Shown here: one piece after another, positions 16,058-25,700 of the stretch
How the letters are laid out: every line of letters begins with the position of its first letter
How positions within the stretch are numbered: position 1 is the first letter of the stretch
Assembly: GCA_903929045.1 (NCBI GenBank)
Contig: CAIYTE010000026.1
Coordinates: 1-64,000, forward strand
Reading direction: 5' to 3'
DNA: 64,000 bases
Source: an uncultured Hyphomicrobiales bacterium
GTDB taxonomy: Bacteria; Pseudomonadota; Alphaproteobacteria; Rhizobiales; Xanthobacteraceae
Notes under the pieces: model-generated
Told to the model about the DNA's origin: nothing
Seen by the model: only the letters and a program-made list of their open reading frames with translations
Databases searched by the model: none
Position numbers and translations under genes: made by a program

Positions 16058-17347
16058 CTATCGCTTCTGCGCGGGCCGCGCTACCGGTGCAGCAGGCTTT
16101 CGCGCAACGGACGGCTCCGACGTGCGCACCGGCACGCCGAGCTTCGCCAGCAATTCGATGGTCGGATAGGAATCGGCGGGCAGACCGTATTTCATTTGCG
16201 CTTTTTTCACCGCGGCCCGCGTGCCGGCGCCGAATTTGCCGTCGGCTTCCGTGATGCCGTCGTAGCCCTGTTTCATCATCGCACTTTGCATGTCCATCAT
16301 CTGCTGCGACGTCAGCGGCACGATGGTGGCGGCACCGTTGCGGCTGAGCGGCGGCGCGCCGGCAATGCGCGTGGCGTAATAGGCGACCGTGGTCGAATAA
16401 ACGTAAGCCGAATTCCAGCCGAGGAAGGCCTTGAAGTTCGGATAGACCAGAAAGGCAGGCCCGAGCCGCCCCATCGGCAGGATCAGCGACGCGGGGAGGT
16501 CGGCAGCGGCGAGCTGGCCGTGCGCCGGCTTCACGCCCCATTTCACCCACTGCGACACCGGAAGCTGAATGGTGAGGTCGGCCTGATCCCACGGCATGTC
16601 GCGCGGCACGATCACTTCCTGCAGCCAGGGCTGACCGCGCTGCCAGCCGAGCGAGACGAGGAAGTTGGCGGCGGAAGCCACCGTATCGGGAATGCTCTTG
16701 ATCAGATCGCGGCGGCCATCGCCGTCGAAGTCTACGGCGTTCTTGAGATAGTCCGAGGCAGTGAACTGCATGCCGCCGAATTCGCCGGCCCAGTCGCCGT
16801 TGAGATCCTCGACGCGCTGGTCGCTGCGCTCGATGATGCGCAGTGTGTCGAGCAGTTGCATGCGGAAAAAATCGGGACGGCGGCAGTCATAGGCAAGCGT
16901 CGTGTTGGCGGAGAGAATTTTGTACTTGCCGAAGCTCTTGCCGAAATCGCTTTCCAGTCCCCAGAACGCGGCCAGCACCGGCGCCGGCACGCCGTATTGC
17001 TGCTCGACCTTGGCGAACAACGCCGCGTTGTTCTTGATGACGGCCTGGCCGTTGGGAATGCGGCCGCCGCCGGTCATACGGTCGGAGAACTGGATGAAAG
17101 TCTGCTGGAACACGGCCTGGCCGCTGTCGCGGCGAATGAACACCGGATCGAACTTCATGTCCGGCGCCGCGTCGGCGAGGACGCGCGCGGAAATGCCTTG
17201 GGCAAGCGCGTCCTTTTTGAAGGCGTCGAGCCATTTGTCGAAATTGGCGGTGTTGCGGCAGCGTGGCGCGGCCAGCGCTTCAGTTGCGAGCAAAACGCCG
17301 AATGCGACCGTCAGTGTAGCGATTAGTTTCGTCTTGCGGAGCCTCAT
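16058..17347 (-). CDS. Lytic murein transglycosylase, MltB-like, with C-terminal peptidoglycan-binding domain (copy A)
   Basis: Cleaves peptidoglycan glycan strands to 1,6-anhydromuramyl ends in the periplasm. The 429-residue product begins MRLRKTKLIATLTVAFGVLL, with a signal peptide ending near EALA. The SLT_2/MltB domain (about 25-330) has the catalytic Glu in FWGLESDFGKSFG, GEFGGMQFTASDYL, and a DFDGDGRRDLIKS loop resembling a calcium-binding EF-hand. A PG_binding_1 domain follows (about 335-400: MKQGYDGITEADGKFGAGTRAAV) and then a Pro/Ala/Arg tail. It is the downstream member of a tandem pair with the gene at 17359-18567, 11 bases apart. Confidence 0.92.
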   Translation of the reverse strand: MRLRKTKLIATLTVAFGVLLATEALAAPRCRNTANFDKWLDAFKKDALAQGISARVLADAAPDMKFDPVFIRRDSGQAVFQQTFIQFSDRMTGGGRIPNGQAVIKNNAALFAKVEQQYGVPAPVLAAFWGLESDFGKSFGKYKILSANTTLAYDCRRPDFFRMQLLDTLRIIERSDQRVEDLNGDWAGEFGGMQFTASDYLKNAVDFDGDGRRDLIKSIPDTVASAANFLVSLGWQRGQPWLQEVIVPRDMPWDQADLTIQLPVSQWVKWGVKPAHGQLAAADLPASLILPMGRLGPAFLVYPNFKAFLGWNSAYVYSTTVAYYATRIAGAPPLSRNGAATIVPLTSQQMMDMQSAMMKQGYDGITEADGKFGAGTRAAVKKAQMKYGLPADSYPTIELLAKLGVPVRTSEPSVARKPAAPVARPAQKR

Positions 17348-17358
17348 CGCAATGGCGA

Positions 17359-18567
17359 TCAGCTGCCCTGCATGCGGGTCAGCAGTTCGGGCGTCGGCCA
17401 ACCGTCGGCCGGCATGTTGTACTTGATCTGCGCCTTCTTCACAGCCTTGCGGGTGCCGCCGCCGAGTTTGCCGTCGGCTTCGCCGACAGCATAGCCCTGC
17501 TGGTTGAGGAGATTCTGCAGCGTGGTGACCTGTTCGGTGTTCAGCGACACGACGTCCTTGGCGCCTTCTTCATCGACCGGCGGCGCGCCGCCAAGGCGCG
17601 TCGCGAAGTAGGCGGCGGTGGTCGAATAGACGAACGCCGAATTCCAGTCGATGAAGACCTTGAAGTTCGGATAGGCGAGGAACGCCGGACCCTTGCGGCC
17701 CATCGGCAGAATGAGTGAGGCGGGCAGGTCAGCCTTGGCCAAAGTGCCGCTCGCTGGCTTCACGCCCCATTTCGCCCATTGCGATACCGGATGCTGGATG
17801 TCGAGATCGGCTTCCTGCCACTGCATGCTCGCCGGCACGATGACTTCCTGCAGCCAGGGTTCGCCACGCTTCCAGCCGATCGACTTGAGATAATTGGCGG
17901 CGGAAGCGAGCGTATCCGCTGTGCTCTTGATGAGATCGCGGCGGCCGTCGCCGTCGAAGTCGACACCGTATTTGATGTAGTTCGACGGCGTGAACTGCAT
18001 GCCGCCGAATTCACCGGCCCAGTTGCCGTTCATTTCGTCGATCCGCTGGTCGCCACGCTGGATGACGCGCAGAGCGTCGACCAATTCGGCGCGGAAATGT
18101 TCGCCGCGGCGGCAGTCATAGGCGAGGGTCGCCAGCGACGGCAGAATCTTGAACTTGCCGAACAGCTGGCCGTAGTCGCTTTCCAGGCCCCACACCGCGG
18201 TGATTACCTCGGGTGGCACGCCGTAGGTCTGCTCGATACGGGCGAACAGCGAAGCATGCTCCTTCATCTTGTTCATGCCGTTCGGGATGCGCGGATTGGC
18301 CAGCAGGCGCTTCGAGAAGTCGATAAAGGTGCGCTGGAACACGCCCTGTCCGGAATCGCGCTTGATCACCGACTCGTCGAAGGTCAGTTCCGGCGCGGCG
18401 GCGGCAACCACCTTGGCCGAAATACCCTGGGCGACCGCGTCCTTCTTGAACTGCTCGACCCATTTGTCGAAGCTGCCGGTATTCTGGCAGCGCGGGGCGG
18501 CCAGCGCGGGGCTTGCCATCACGGCCGCCAGCACGCCGCTTGCCAAAAACAGGGCTGTTTTCCGCAT
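17359..18567 (-). CDS. Lytic murein transglycosylase, MltB-like, with C-terminal peptidoglycan-binding domain (copy B)
   Basis: Paralogue of the preceding gene with the same layout in 402 residues: signal peptide MRKTALFLASGVLAAVMASPALA, mature start APRCQNTGSFDKWVEQFKKD, catalytic Glu in VWGLESDYGQLFG, GEFGGMQFTPSNYIKYG, DFDGDGRRDLIKS, and a C-terminal PG_binding_1 domain (LNQQGYAVGEADGKLGGGTRKAV). It lacks the Pro/Ala-rich tail of copy A. Near-identical motif blocks show the pair arose by tandem duplication. Such duplicates often differ in timing or site of action; nothing here tells which. Confidence 0.92.
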   Translation of the reverse strand: MRKTALFLASGVLAAVMASPALAAPRCQNTGSFDKWVEQFKKDAVAQGISAKVVAAAAPELTFDESVIKRDSGQGVFQRTFIDFSKRLLANPRIPNGMNKMKEHASLFARIEQTYGVPPEVITAVWGLESDYGQLFGKFKILPSLATLAYDCRRGEHFRAELVDALRVIQRGDQRIDEMNGNWAGEFGGMQFTPSNYIKYGVDFDGDGRRDLIKSTADTLASAANYLKSIGWKRGEPWLQEVIVPASMQWQEADLDIQHPVSQWAKWGVKPASGTLAKADLPASLILPMGRKGPAFLAYPNFKVFIDWNSAFVYSTTAAYFATRLGGAPPVDEEGAKDVVSLNTEQVTTLQNLLNQQGYAVGEADGKLGGGTRKAVKKAQIKYNMPADGWPTPELLTRMQGS

Positions 18568-18741
18568 CTTTTGGTTCGCCTTTTCAAGAAATACGGGCCA
18601 AATCTGCCCGATGCACGGGCGCGGTCAAGCGACATCGCCGAACTGCGTTAAGACCGGTTTTTGTGATCGATTCTTGTGCAAATGATTGTCTGAATTTATG
18701 AAGGCGGCCCTGCCGCAGCCCACCTTGAGACAGTAAGCCGC

Positions 18742-19836
18742 ATGCAAATTCTTGTCATTGGCGCCGGTGTTGTCGGACTTGCCGTAGCCCGCGCCGCCGC
18801 CCTGAAAGGCCACGAGGTCATCGTCGCCGAAGCGGAGCCCGCTATCGGCACCATCACCTCGTCGCGCAACAGCGAGGTCATCCATGCCGGTATGTATTAC
18901 CCGACCGGGACGTTGCGGGCGAAGCACTGCGTGCGCGGCCGCCGCATGCTCTACGAATTCTGCGCCTCGCACGGCGTGCCGCATCGTAAATGCGGCAAGT
19001 TGATCGTTGCCACCAGCGACGCCGAGATGGAGAAGATCAAGGCGATCGCAGTGCAGGGTGGCATCAACGGCGTCGAAGGCCTGGAGATGATAGGCGGCAA
19101 TGCCGCCCGCGCCATGGAGCCGGAGCTGTCCTGCGTCGGCGCGCTGCACTCGCCCGAGACCGGTATCATCGACAGTCACGCCTACATGCTGGCGCTGCGC
19201 GGCGATATCGAAGCGGCCGGCGGCGCGATCGCGCTCAACACGCCGGTGACCGGCGCGCGGCGCAAAGGCGGACAGTGGCAGGTCGATTTCGGCGGCGCCG
19301 ACAAGGGCACGTTCGAGTTCGACGCCATCGTCAATTGTGCGGGCCTTCGTGCGCAAAGCGTCGCGCGCACCATGGAGGATTACCCGCAGACACGCGTGCC
19401 GAAGCTAGTGCTCGGCAAGGGCAATTACTTTTCGTACGCGGGCAAGCCGGTGTTCTCGCGGCTGATCTATCCGACCCCGATGGTCGGTGGTCTCGGTGTG
19501 CATGTCACATTGGATTTGGCCGGCCGCATGCGCTTCGGGCCCGATGTCGAATGGATCGAGAAAGAAGATTACAACGTCAACGTTTCCCGCGCCGACGTGT
19601 TCTACGAGCGGATTCGCACCTACTGGCCGGGCTTGCGCGATGGCGCGCTCACGGCGGACTATGCCGGTATCCGGCCGAAGATCGGCGGTCCGGACGAGCC
19701 GCAGAAAGACTTCCTGCTCGACACACCGAAAGAGCACGGCGTGCCGGGGCTGGTGCAGATGTTCGGGATCGAATCGCCAGGACTCACCAGTTCGCTATCG
19801 CTTGGCGAGGAAGTCGTCGGCCATCTTCAGGCGTGA
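18742..19836 (+). CDS. FAD-dependent oxidoreductase, LhgO (L-2-hydroxyglutarate oxidase)-like
   Basis: A DAO-fold flavoenzyme of 364 residues. The N-terminal dinucleotide-binding motif is VIGAGVVGLAVARAAALKG, ending in the ribose-binding acidic VIVAEAEP. Next comes SSRNSEVIHAGMYYPTGTLRAKHCVRG, which is strongly typical of the L-2-hydroxyglutarate oxidase group (HAGiYYppgSLKA). C-terminal motifs are ADYAGIRPKIGGP and the FAD-binding FGIESPGLTSSLSLGE. L-2-hydroxyglutarate oxidation to 2-oxoglutarate is the likely reaction. It stands alone on the plus strand, its stop abutting the convergent DUF2865 gene. Confidence 0.88.
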   Translation: MQILVIGAGVVGLAVARAAALKGHEVIVAEAEPAIGTITSSRNSEVIHAGMYYPTGTLRAKHCVRGRRMLYEFCASHGVPHRKCGKLIVATSDAEMEKIKAIAVQGGINGVEGLEMIGGNAARAMEPELSCVGALHSPETGIIDSHAYMLALRGDIEAAGGAIALNTPVTGARRKGGQWQVDFGGADKGTFEFDAIVNCAGLRAQSVARTMEDYPQTRVPKLVLGKGNYFSYAGKPVFSRLIYPTPMVGGLGVHVTLDLAGRMRFGPDVEWIEKEDYNVNVSRADVFYERIRTYWPGLRDGALTADYAGIRPKIGGPDEPQKDFLLDTPKEHGVPGLVQMFGIESPGLTSSLSLGEEVVGHLQA

Positions 19837-20601
19837 TTAGCGCCACGCCTGCGTGTTGCGGTTCGGCGTGCGCGGGCGATCGCTGACCGGCGTGACCGTC
19901 GCCGTCGTCAGATCCTCGTGGCCAGGCGTCGCCGGCATGATTTTTACGTCCGAGAGTTTATCGCGCGCGTTCTGCGACAGGCCGCGATAGGAATCGATCG
20001 GCGTGAAGTTGGCGACATTGCTGCTGGCGCCGGTGAACGCCACGAGCCCCGTCTTGGTTGCGACGATGTCGCCGGGCCGCAAGGTCGGATCCTTGTTGAC
20101 GTCCATATTCGCGAGGCCGCCGGGGTTCTTGCCGTTGCAGGTGCAGCCGGCAACGAGCTTCTCGCGGTAGGCGAAGGCGGTATCGAGGTCGCTGTAGCGC
20201 GTGCCGTCGGTGGCGACCGCGCTGTCGATATTGCTACCCGAGAAGATTTTTGTCGGCGTTGCCGGGCAGAACGAATTGCACGATTCAGCCGCACTCATGC
20301 CGGGACGCGTCTGCACCCGAAAATATTTGCCGTCGCAGGTGCGGACGCAGAAGCCCTTGGAAGGGCCTACAGCATCGGCGGTCTGCCGTTCCTCGCGGCG
20401 GTTGCCGCCAAGCGCGTTGGACAAGGCCGAAAACGGATCGGCGAACGAATTCACGTTGGAAGGCTGGCGCGCGGGTGCCGACACAGCATCGCGGATGCCG
20501 CCGAAAATGCGATCGAGGAATCCGGCGGAGGCGGGCGTGCTCGCGATACCAGCGACGGTGATGGCGGCGCTCAGGACTGCAATTTTTGCCAATTTTGCCA
20601 T
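19837..20601 (-). CDS. DUF2865 secreted protein
   Basis: A 254-residue exported protein with signal peptide MAKLAKIAVLSAAITVAGIA...PASA. The DUF2865 core is recognisable from GFCVRTCDGKYFRVQ, AESCNSFCPATPTKIFSG, a tyrosine/serine-rich RYSDLDTAFAYREKLV and CTCNGKNPGG. Six cysteines in the mature part suggest disulfides. DUF2865 proteins are frequent in Rhizobiales and have no established function. ATG 20601 is chosen for the signal peptide; the longer frame to 20817 has no coding look. Envelope location is well supported, role unknown. Confidence 0.8.
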   Translation of the reverse strand: MAKLAKIAVLSAAITVAGIASTPASAGFLDRIFGGIRDAVSAPARQPSNVNSFADPFSALSNALGGNRREERQTADAVGPSKGFCVRTCDGKYFRVQTRPGMSAAESCNSFCPATPTKIFSGSNIDSAVATDGTRYSDLDTAFAYREKLVAGCTCNGKNPGGLANMDVNKDPTLRPGDIVATKTGLVAFTGASSNVANFTPIDSYRGLSQNARDKLSDVKIMPATPGHEDLTTATVTPVSDRPRTPNRNTQAWR

Positions 20602-20756
20602 CGCACGCACCCTTCGAACATCCCGGCGGGATGTACCTATCAACGTCCGGACAGGAAGAAGGTTGCGCCAGTTTGGGGCGCCTGGCCCCCGGCCTCGCTG
20701 ACGGCAGCAAAGCCCACGTATGGTAAATGTTGCGTTAGCGCGCCAGGAAAGTCGGC

Positions 20757-22211
20757 TTATGCGAAGAAAAACCAGCCGCAGAGCGCAAGCACCGGCACCA
20801 TAATGCCGCCGGACCACAGCATGTAGCCGAAGAACGACGGCATGCGCACGCCCATTTGCCGGGCAATGGCATAGACCATGAAGTTCGGCGCATTGCCGAT
20901 ATAGGTGTTGGCGCCCATGAACACCGCGCCGGCGGAAATCGCGGCGAGCGTTGCCGCCAATGGCCCCATCAATGCCTTGGCGTCGCCGCCGGCCAGTTCG
21001 AAGAACACGAGATAGGTCGGCGCATTATCGAGGAACGACGATAGTCCGCCGGTCAGCCAGAAATAGGCGAGTGGGTTCGGCGTGCCGTTGGCATTGCTGA
21101 TGAGGGTCAGCAGCGGCGCGAAGGCGCCTTGCGTTCCGGCCTGCAGCATGGCGATCACCGGCACCAGGCAGATGAAAATGCAGGCGAAGAGAATCGCGAC
21201 TTCGCGGATCGGTGCCCAGTTGAATTCATTTGCCGCGCGGGTGGACGGCTTTGTCAGTATCAATGAGACAAAGACTACAACGACGAAAATCGCATCGCGC
21301 ACGAGGTTCTGAAATTCCAGCTCGGTGCCGTAGACGTTGAAGACGATGCCAGGCTTCCAGTACGCACTCGTCAGAATGGCGGCGATGATGACGCCGATCA
21401 GAATGAGATTGATATGGCCATGGAGCCGCAGTCGGGATGTCGGCTTTGCATTGAATGAGCGGGTGCGTGCCTCACGGCGATGCAGATAAAGATCGAGTGC
21501 GAAGAAGACGACCAGGACCGCGCCGGCGACGAACAAGGTCTCGGCAAACAGATGTGTCGTTGTCCAAAAGAAGCTGACGCCTTTGAGGAAGCCGACGAAC
21601 AGCGGCGGGTCCCCCAGCGGCGTCAGCGATCCGCCGATATTCGAAACAAGGAAGATGAAAAACACCACGGTGTGCACGCGATAGGCACGGTCCGCATTGG
21701 CGCGGATCAGAGGCCGGATGAGGATCATCGACGCGCCGGTGGTGCCGACCACGCTGGCGAGCAGCGTACCGATGAGCAGCAGCGCGGCGTTGGCAGCAGG
21801 CGTGCCGCGCAGGCTGCCTTCGAGGTAGACGCCGCCCGCGGTAACGAACAGCGCCAGCAGCAACAGGATGAACGGGATGTATTCGAGCAGAACCGTGTGC
21901 GCGATGGCCTGAGTCGCCGGAACGAACCCCGACGCGACGATGAGGGGCACGGCGACGCAGGCCGACCAGAACGCTGCGAACTTGCCGACGTGATGCTCCC
22001 ATAGATGCGGGAAGAGCAGCGGCCCTGTCGCGATCGAAAGCAGAATACCGAGGAATGGCAGCGCCCAGGGCCACGGCATGGCCGCGCCGGGCAGGGCATC
22101 GGCAGCGTGCGCCGACTGCGGCGCCAGCATGCACAGCGCAATTGCGATTGTGACAAAAGGCTTTGCGCCCAATTTGCTTACCCGCCTGCCGGTGTGATCA
22201 AATTGCGCCAT
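20757..22211 (-). CDS. Na+/H+ antiporter-like or citrate-type transporter (CitMHS_2 / NhaD-like)
   Basis: A polytopic inner-membrane protein of up to 484 residues with about 11-12 hydrophobic segments. Family marks are HHVGKFAAFWSA, GTPAANAALLLIGTLLASVVGTT, SNIGGSLTPLGDPPLFVGFLKG, and near the end FLDNAPTYLVFFE and GANTYIGNAPNFMVYA. These repeated SNxxG/DNAPT motifs are typical of NhaD and the putative citrate-transport family. The annotated ATG (22211) is only 23 bases from the divergent ridA start. A TTG at 22172 would begin right at a good signal peptide (GAKPFVTIAIALCML...SAHA), so the start is uncertain. The transported ion is inferred only from family. Confidence 0.82.
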   Translation of the reverse strand: MAQFDHTGRRVSKLGAKPFVTIAIALCMLAPQSAHAADALPGAAMPWPWALPFLGILLSIATGPLLFPHLWEHHVGKFAAFWSACVAVPLIVASGFVPATQAIAHTVLLEYIPFILLLLALFVTAGGVYLEGSLRGTPAANAALLLIGTLLASVVGTTGASMILIRPLIRANADRAYRVHTVVFFIFLVSNIGGSLTPLGDPPLFVGFLKGVSFFWTTTHLFAETLFVAGAVLVVFFALDLYLHRREARTRSFNAKPTSRLRLHGHINLILIGVIIAAILTSAYWKPGIVFNVYGTELEFQNLVRDAIFVVVVFVSLILTKPSTRAANEFNWAPIREVAILFACIFICLVPVIAMLQAGTQGAFAPLLTLISNANGTPNPLAYFWLTGGLSSFLDNAPTYLVFFELAGGDAKALMGPLAATLAAISAGAVFMGANTYIGNAPNFMVYAIARQMGVRMPSFFGYMLWSGGIMVPVLALCGWFFFA

Positions 22212-22234
22212 CGATATCAGGGCGAGGAAACGTC

Positions 22235-22705
22235 ATGGCCGGAAAACTGCGTTTTGACAATCCGAAGACTCTGCCGAAGCCGCCGGGTTACAGCTACGTC
22301 GTCGAAGCCACGGGGCCGGTCACGACGATTTATCTCGCCGGTCAGCTCGGCGTCGATATGGACAACAAGTTCGTCGGCGCGCCGGGCGACTTCAAGGCCC
22401 AGTGTATCAAGGCGCACGACAATCTGACGCTGGCGCTCAAATCGGCCGGCGCGAAGTGGAGTGACGTCGTCAAGATCAACAACTTCCTGGTCGACATCAC
22501 CGGCAACATGGCGGCCTATCGCGAAATTCGCGACAAGTACCTCCATGCCAAGGCGCCGCCGGTTTCCACCACCATCGGCGTGCCGGCGTTGGCGCGGCCG
22601 GGCGGTCTGTTCGAGATCGAGGCGATTGCCGTGCTGACGGGCAAGAAATCCAAAGAGAAGGCGAAAGACAAATCAAAAGAGAAATCGAAAAAGAAGAAGC
22701 GCTAG
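22235..22705 (+). CDS. RidA/YjgF/UK114 family protein with Lys/Glu-rich tail
   Basis: RidA proteins deaminate reactive enamine/imine intermediates. The 156-residue product shows ATGPVTTIYLAGQLGVD, the central LALKSAGAKWSDVVKINNFLVDI and the end VPALARPGGLFEIEAIA, the usual RidA signature region (TTIGVPALARP). Start ATG 22235 is preceded by GAGGA. After the globular domain there is an unusual tail of about 22 residues made almost only of Lys, Glu, Ser, Ala and Asp. The stop overlaps the stop of convergent polA by two bases on opposite strands. Family assignment is firm; whether the key arginine (in ALARPG) acts as deaminase was not tested. Confidence 0.88.
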   Translation: MAGKLRFDNPKTLPKPPGYSYVVEATGPVTTIYLAGQLGVDMDNKFVGAPGDFKAQCIKAHDNLTLALKSAGAKWSDVVKINNFLVDITGNMAAYREIRDKYLHAKAPPVSTTIGVPALARPGGLFEIEAIAVLTGKKSKEKAKDKSKEKSKKKKR

Positions 22706-25700
22706 TGCGCTTCGTCCCAGTTATCCGCGGCGCGAGCGTCGACCTGTAGCGGCACGTTCAGCGACACGGCCGGATGTGGCGCGCCTTCCATCACATCCTT
22801 GACGATGGCGATGGTGTCTTTCACTTCCTTCTCGGGCACTTCGAAGATCAGTTCGTCGTGCACCTGCAGCAGCATCTGCGCCTTGAGCTTGGCGGAGGCC
22901 AGTTCGCCTTCCATGCGGATCATGGCGCGGCGGATGATGTCCGCCGCCGAGCCCTGAAGGCGCGCATTGATGGCAGCGCGCTCGTTGAAGGCGCGGATCG
23001 ACGCATTCGACGCCTTGATGTCCGGGTAGTGGCACTTGCGGCCGAACAGCGTCAGCACATAGCCGTGCGTGCGGCAGAACTCCCTGGTCTCATCCATGTA
23101 ATCGCGGATGCCGGGGAAGCGTTCGAAATATTTCTTGATATAGGCGCCGGCTTCCTCGCGCTCGATGGAGAGCTGGTTGGCGAGGCCGAAGGCCGAGATG
23201 CCGTAGATGATGCCGAAGTTGATCGCTTTGGCGCGGCGGCGGATGTCGGCGGGCATGTCCTTGACCGGAACGCCGAACATTTCCGACGCCGTCGTGGCAT
23301 GAATGTCGATGCCGTCCTGGAACGCCTTGCGCAAGGTTGGCACGTTGGCGACTTCCGACAGCAGCCGCAGTTCGATCTGCGAATAGTCAGCCGACACTAG
23401 CTTGTTGCCCGGCGTGGCGACGAAGGCCCGGCGGATCTTGCGGCCTTCCTCGGTGCGGATCGGGATGTTCTGCAGGTTGGGTTCAGACGATGACAGGCGG
23501 CCGGTCGAGGTCGCGGCCAGCGCGTAGGAGGTGTGAACGCGGTTGGTGTCCGGATTGACGTAGTTCGGCAGCGCCTCGGTGTAGGTTGAGCGCAGCTTCG
23601 ACACCTGACGCCAGTCGAGAATCTTGCGCGGCAGCGGATGGCCGTGTTCGGCGAGTTCTTCGAGTTCGCGCGCGCCGGTCGACCATTGGCCGGTCTTGGT
23701 CTTGGTACCTCCGGGCAGGCCGAGTTGGCCGAACAGGATATCGCCGAGCTGTTTCGGGCTGCCGGGGTTTACCGGCGCGCCGGCGATCTCATTGATCTCC
23801 TGTTCCAGCGCGGTTTGCCGCTTGCCGAAGTCGTTGGACAGCCGCGCGAGTTCGGGACGATCGATGGAAATGCCGCGCTCTTCCATGCGCGCCAGCACGC
23901 GTGCGAGCGGCCGTTCCAGCGTCTCGTAGACGCCGACGACGTTCTCCGCCGCCATGCGTGGTTTGAGCGCGTGCCACAGCCGCAACATGGCGTCGGCATC
24001 TTCCGGCGCGTAGGCGGCGGCGCGCGCGATTGGCGTCGCCTCGGGCGTCAGCAGCGCCTTTTCCTTGTTCTTGACCTCGTGGAAGCGCGACAGGCCGCGA
24101 TTGAAGTAGCGCGTGCCGAGGTTTTCCAGTGCATGCGACCCTTTGCCGGCGTCGAGCACGTAAGACATCAGCATGACGTCGTCGATACAGCCGATACGTA
24201 TGCCGCGGCGGGCCAGCACCAGCCAGTCGCGTTTGACGTCGTGCCCGAGCTTGATGATGCCACCGTCTTCCAGGATCGGCTTGAGCGCGGCGAGCGCTTC
24301 TTTTTCCGTCAGTTGGCCGTCCGCGAGCTTGGCGGCGAACAGGCCGGATGCCTCGCCGTCGCTGGCGTCGCGATGGCCGAGCGGCAGATAGGCCGCCTCG
24401 TTCGGCGTTATGGCGAGGGCGATGCCGGACAACGCAGCCTGCATCGGATCGATGCCGTTGACCTCGGTGCGCAGCGAAATCACGCCGACGTCATAGGCGC
24501 GCGTGATCCAATGCTTGAGCCGCGCCATGGTGCCGATGGTTTCGTATTTCGACGGATCGAAGGTGGCGTCGCGCAAGGCGGCGACGCGGCGCTCGGCGAG
24601 CAATACGGGCGTGTGAACGTCAGTCGCGCCGGCGGCGCGCTCGGCGACCGGGGCGGCGGGGACGTCGCCGAACAGATCGCGGCTTCCCGATGCTGGTGCG
24701 TTCGCGGCCTTGGGCGCGGTTGCCGACGTCAGCTTGCCGTCGGCCTGCACCGCGGTGGCGTCGATGCCAGCCTTCTCAGCGACGCGGCGGGTGATGGTCG
24801 AGAATTCCATCGCCTTGAGAAAGCCAACGAGGTTTTTGTAGTCCGGTTCGTGCACGGCGAGTTCGGCAACATCGACGTCGAGCGGTACGTTGCTGTCGAG
24901 CGTCACCAGTTTCTTCGAGATGCGCGCCGACTCGGCGTTGTCGATGAGTGTCTGGCGGCGCTTGTCCTGCTTGATCTCGCCGGCGCGCTTGAGCAGCGTC
25001 TCGAGGTCGCCGTATTCGCCGATCAATTGCGCCGCGGTCTTGACGCCGATCCCGGGTACGCCCGGCACGTTGTCGGAGGAATCGCCGATCAGCGACTGCA
25101 CCTCGATGACCTTGTCGGGACCGACGCCGAACTTCTCGATCACCTCGGCCGGACCGATGCGCTTGTCCTTCATCGTGTCGTACATGGTGACGCAATCGCT
25201 CACGAGCTGCATCAGGTCCTTGTCGGAGGACACGATCGAGGTCGTCGCGCCGGCTTCACAGGCGAGCCGGGCATAGGTCGCGATCAAATCGTCGGCTTCG
25301 AAGCCGGCCTGTTCGAGGCAGGGGATTTCGAAGGCGCGCACCGCGTCGCGGATCAGCGGGAATTGCGGTCGCAGGTCTTCCGGCAGGTCGGGCCGGTGCG
25401 CCTTGTATTGCGGATACATTTCGGTGCGGAAGGTTTTCTCAGATTTGTCGAAGATGACCGCCAGATGCGTCGGCTTGTCGTCCTTCGGCATGTCGGCCAG
25501 CAGCTTCCACAGCATGTTGCAGAAGCCGAGCACGGCGTTGACCTGCAACCCGTCGGATTTGCGGGTCAGCGGCGGCAGCGCATGGTAGGCGCGGAAAATG
25601 TAGCCGGAGCCGTCAACCAGGAAGAGGTGGTCGCCCTTTTTCAGCGGCCGGGCCGCCGGGTTTGCGGTGACGGGAGCCTTGTCAGGCGCGGCTTGGGCTT

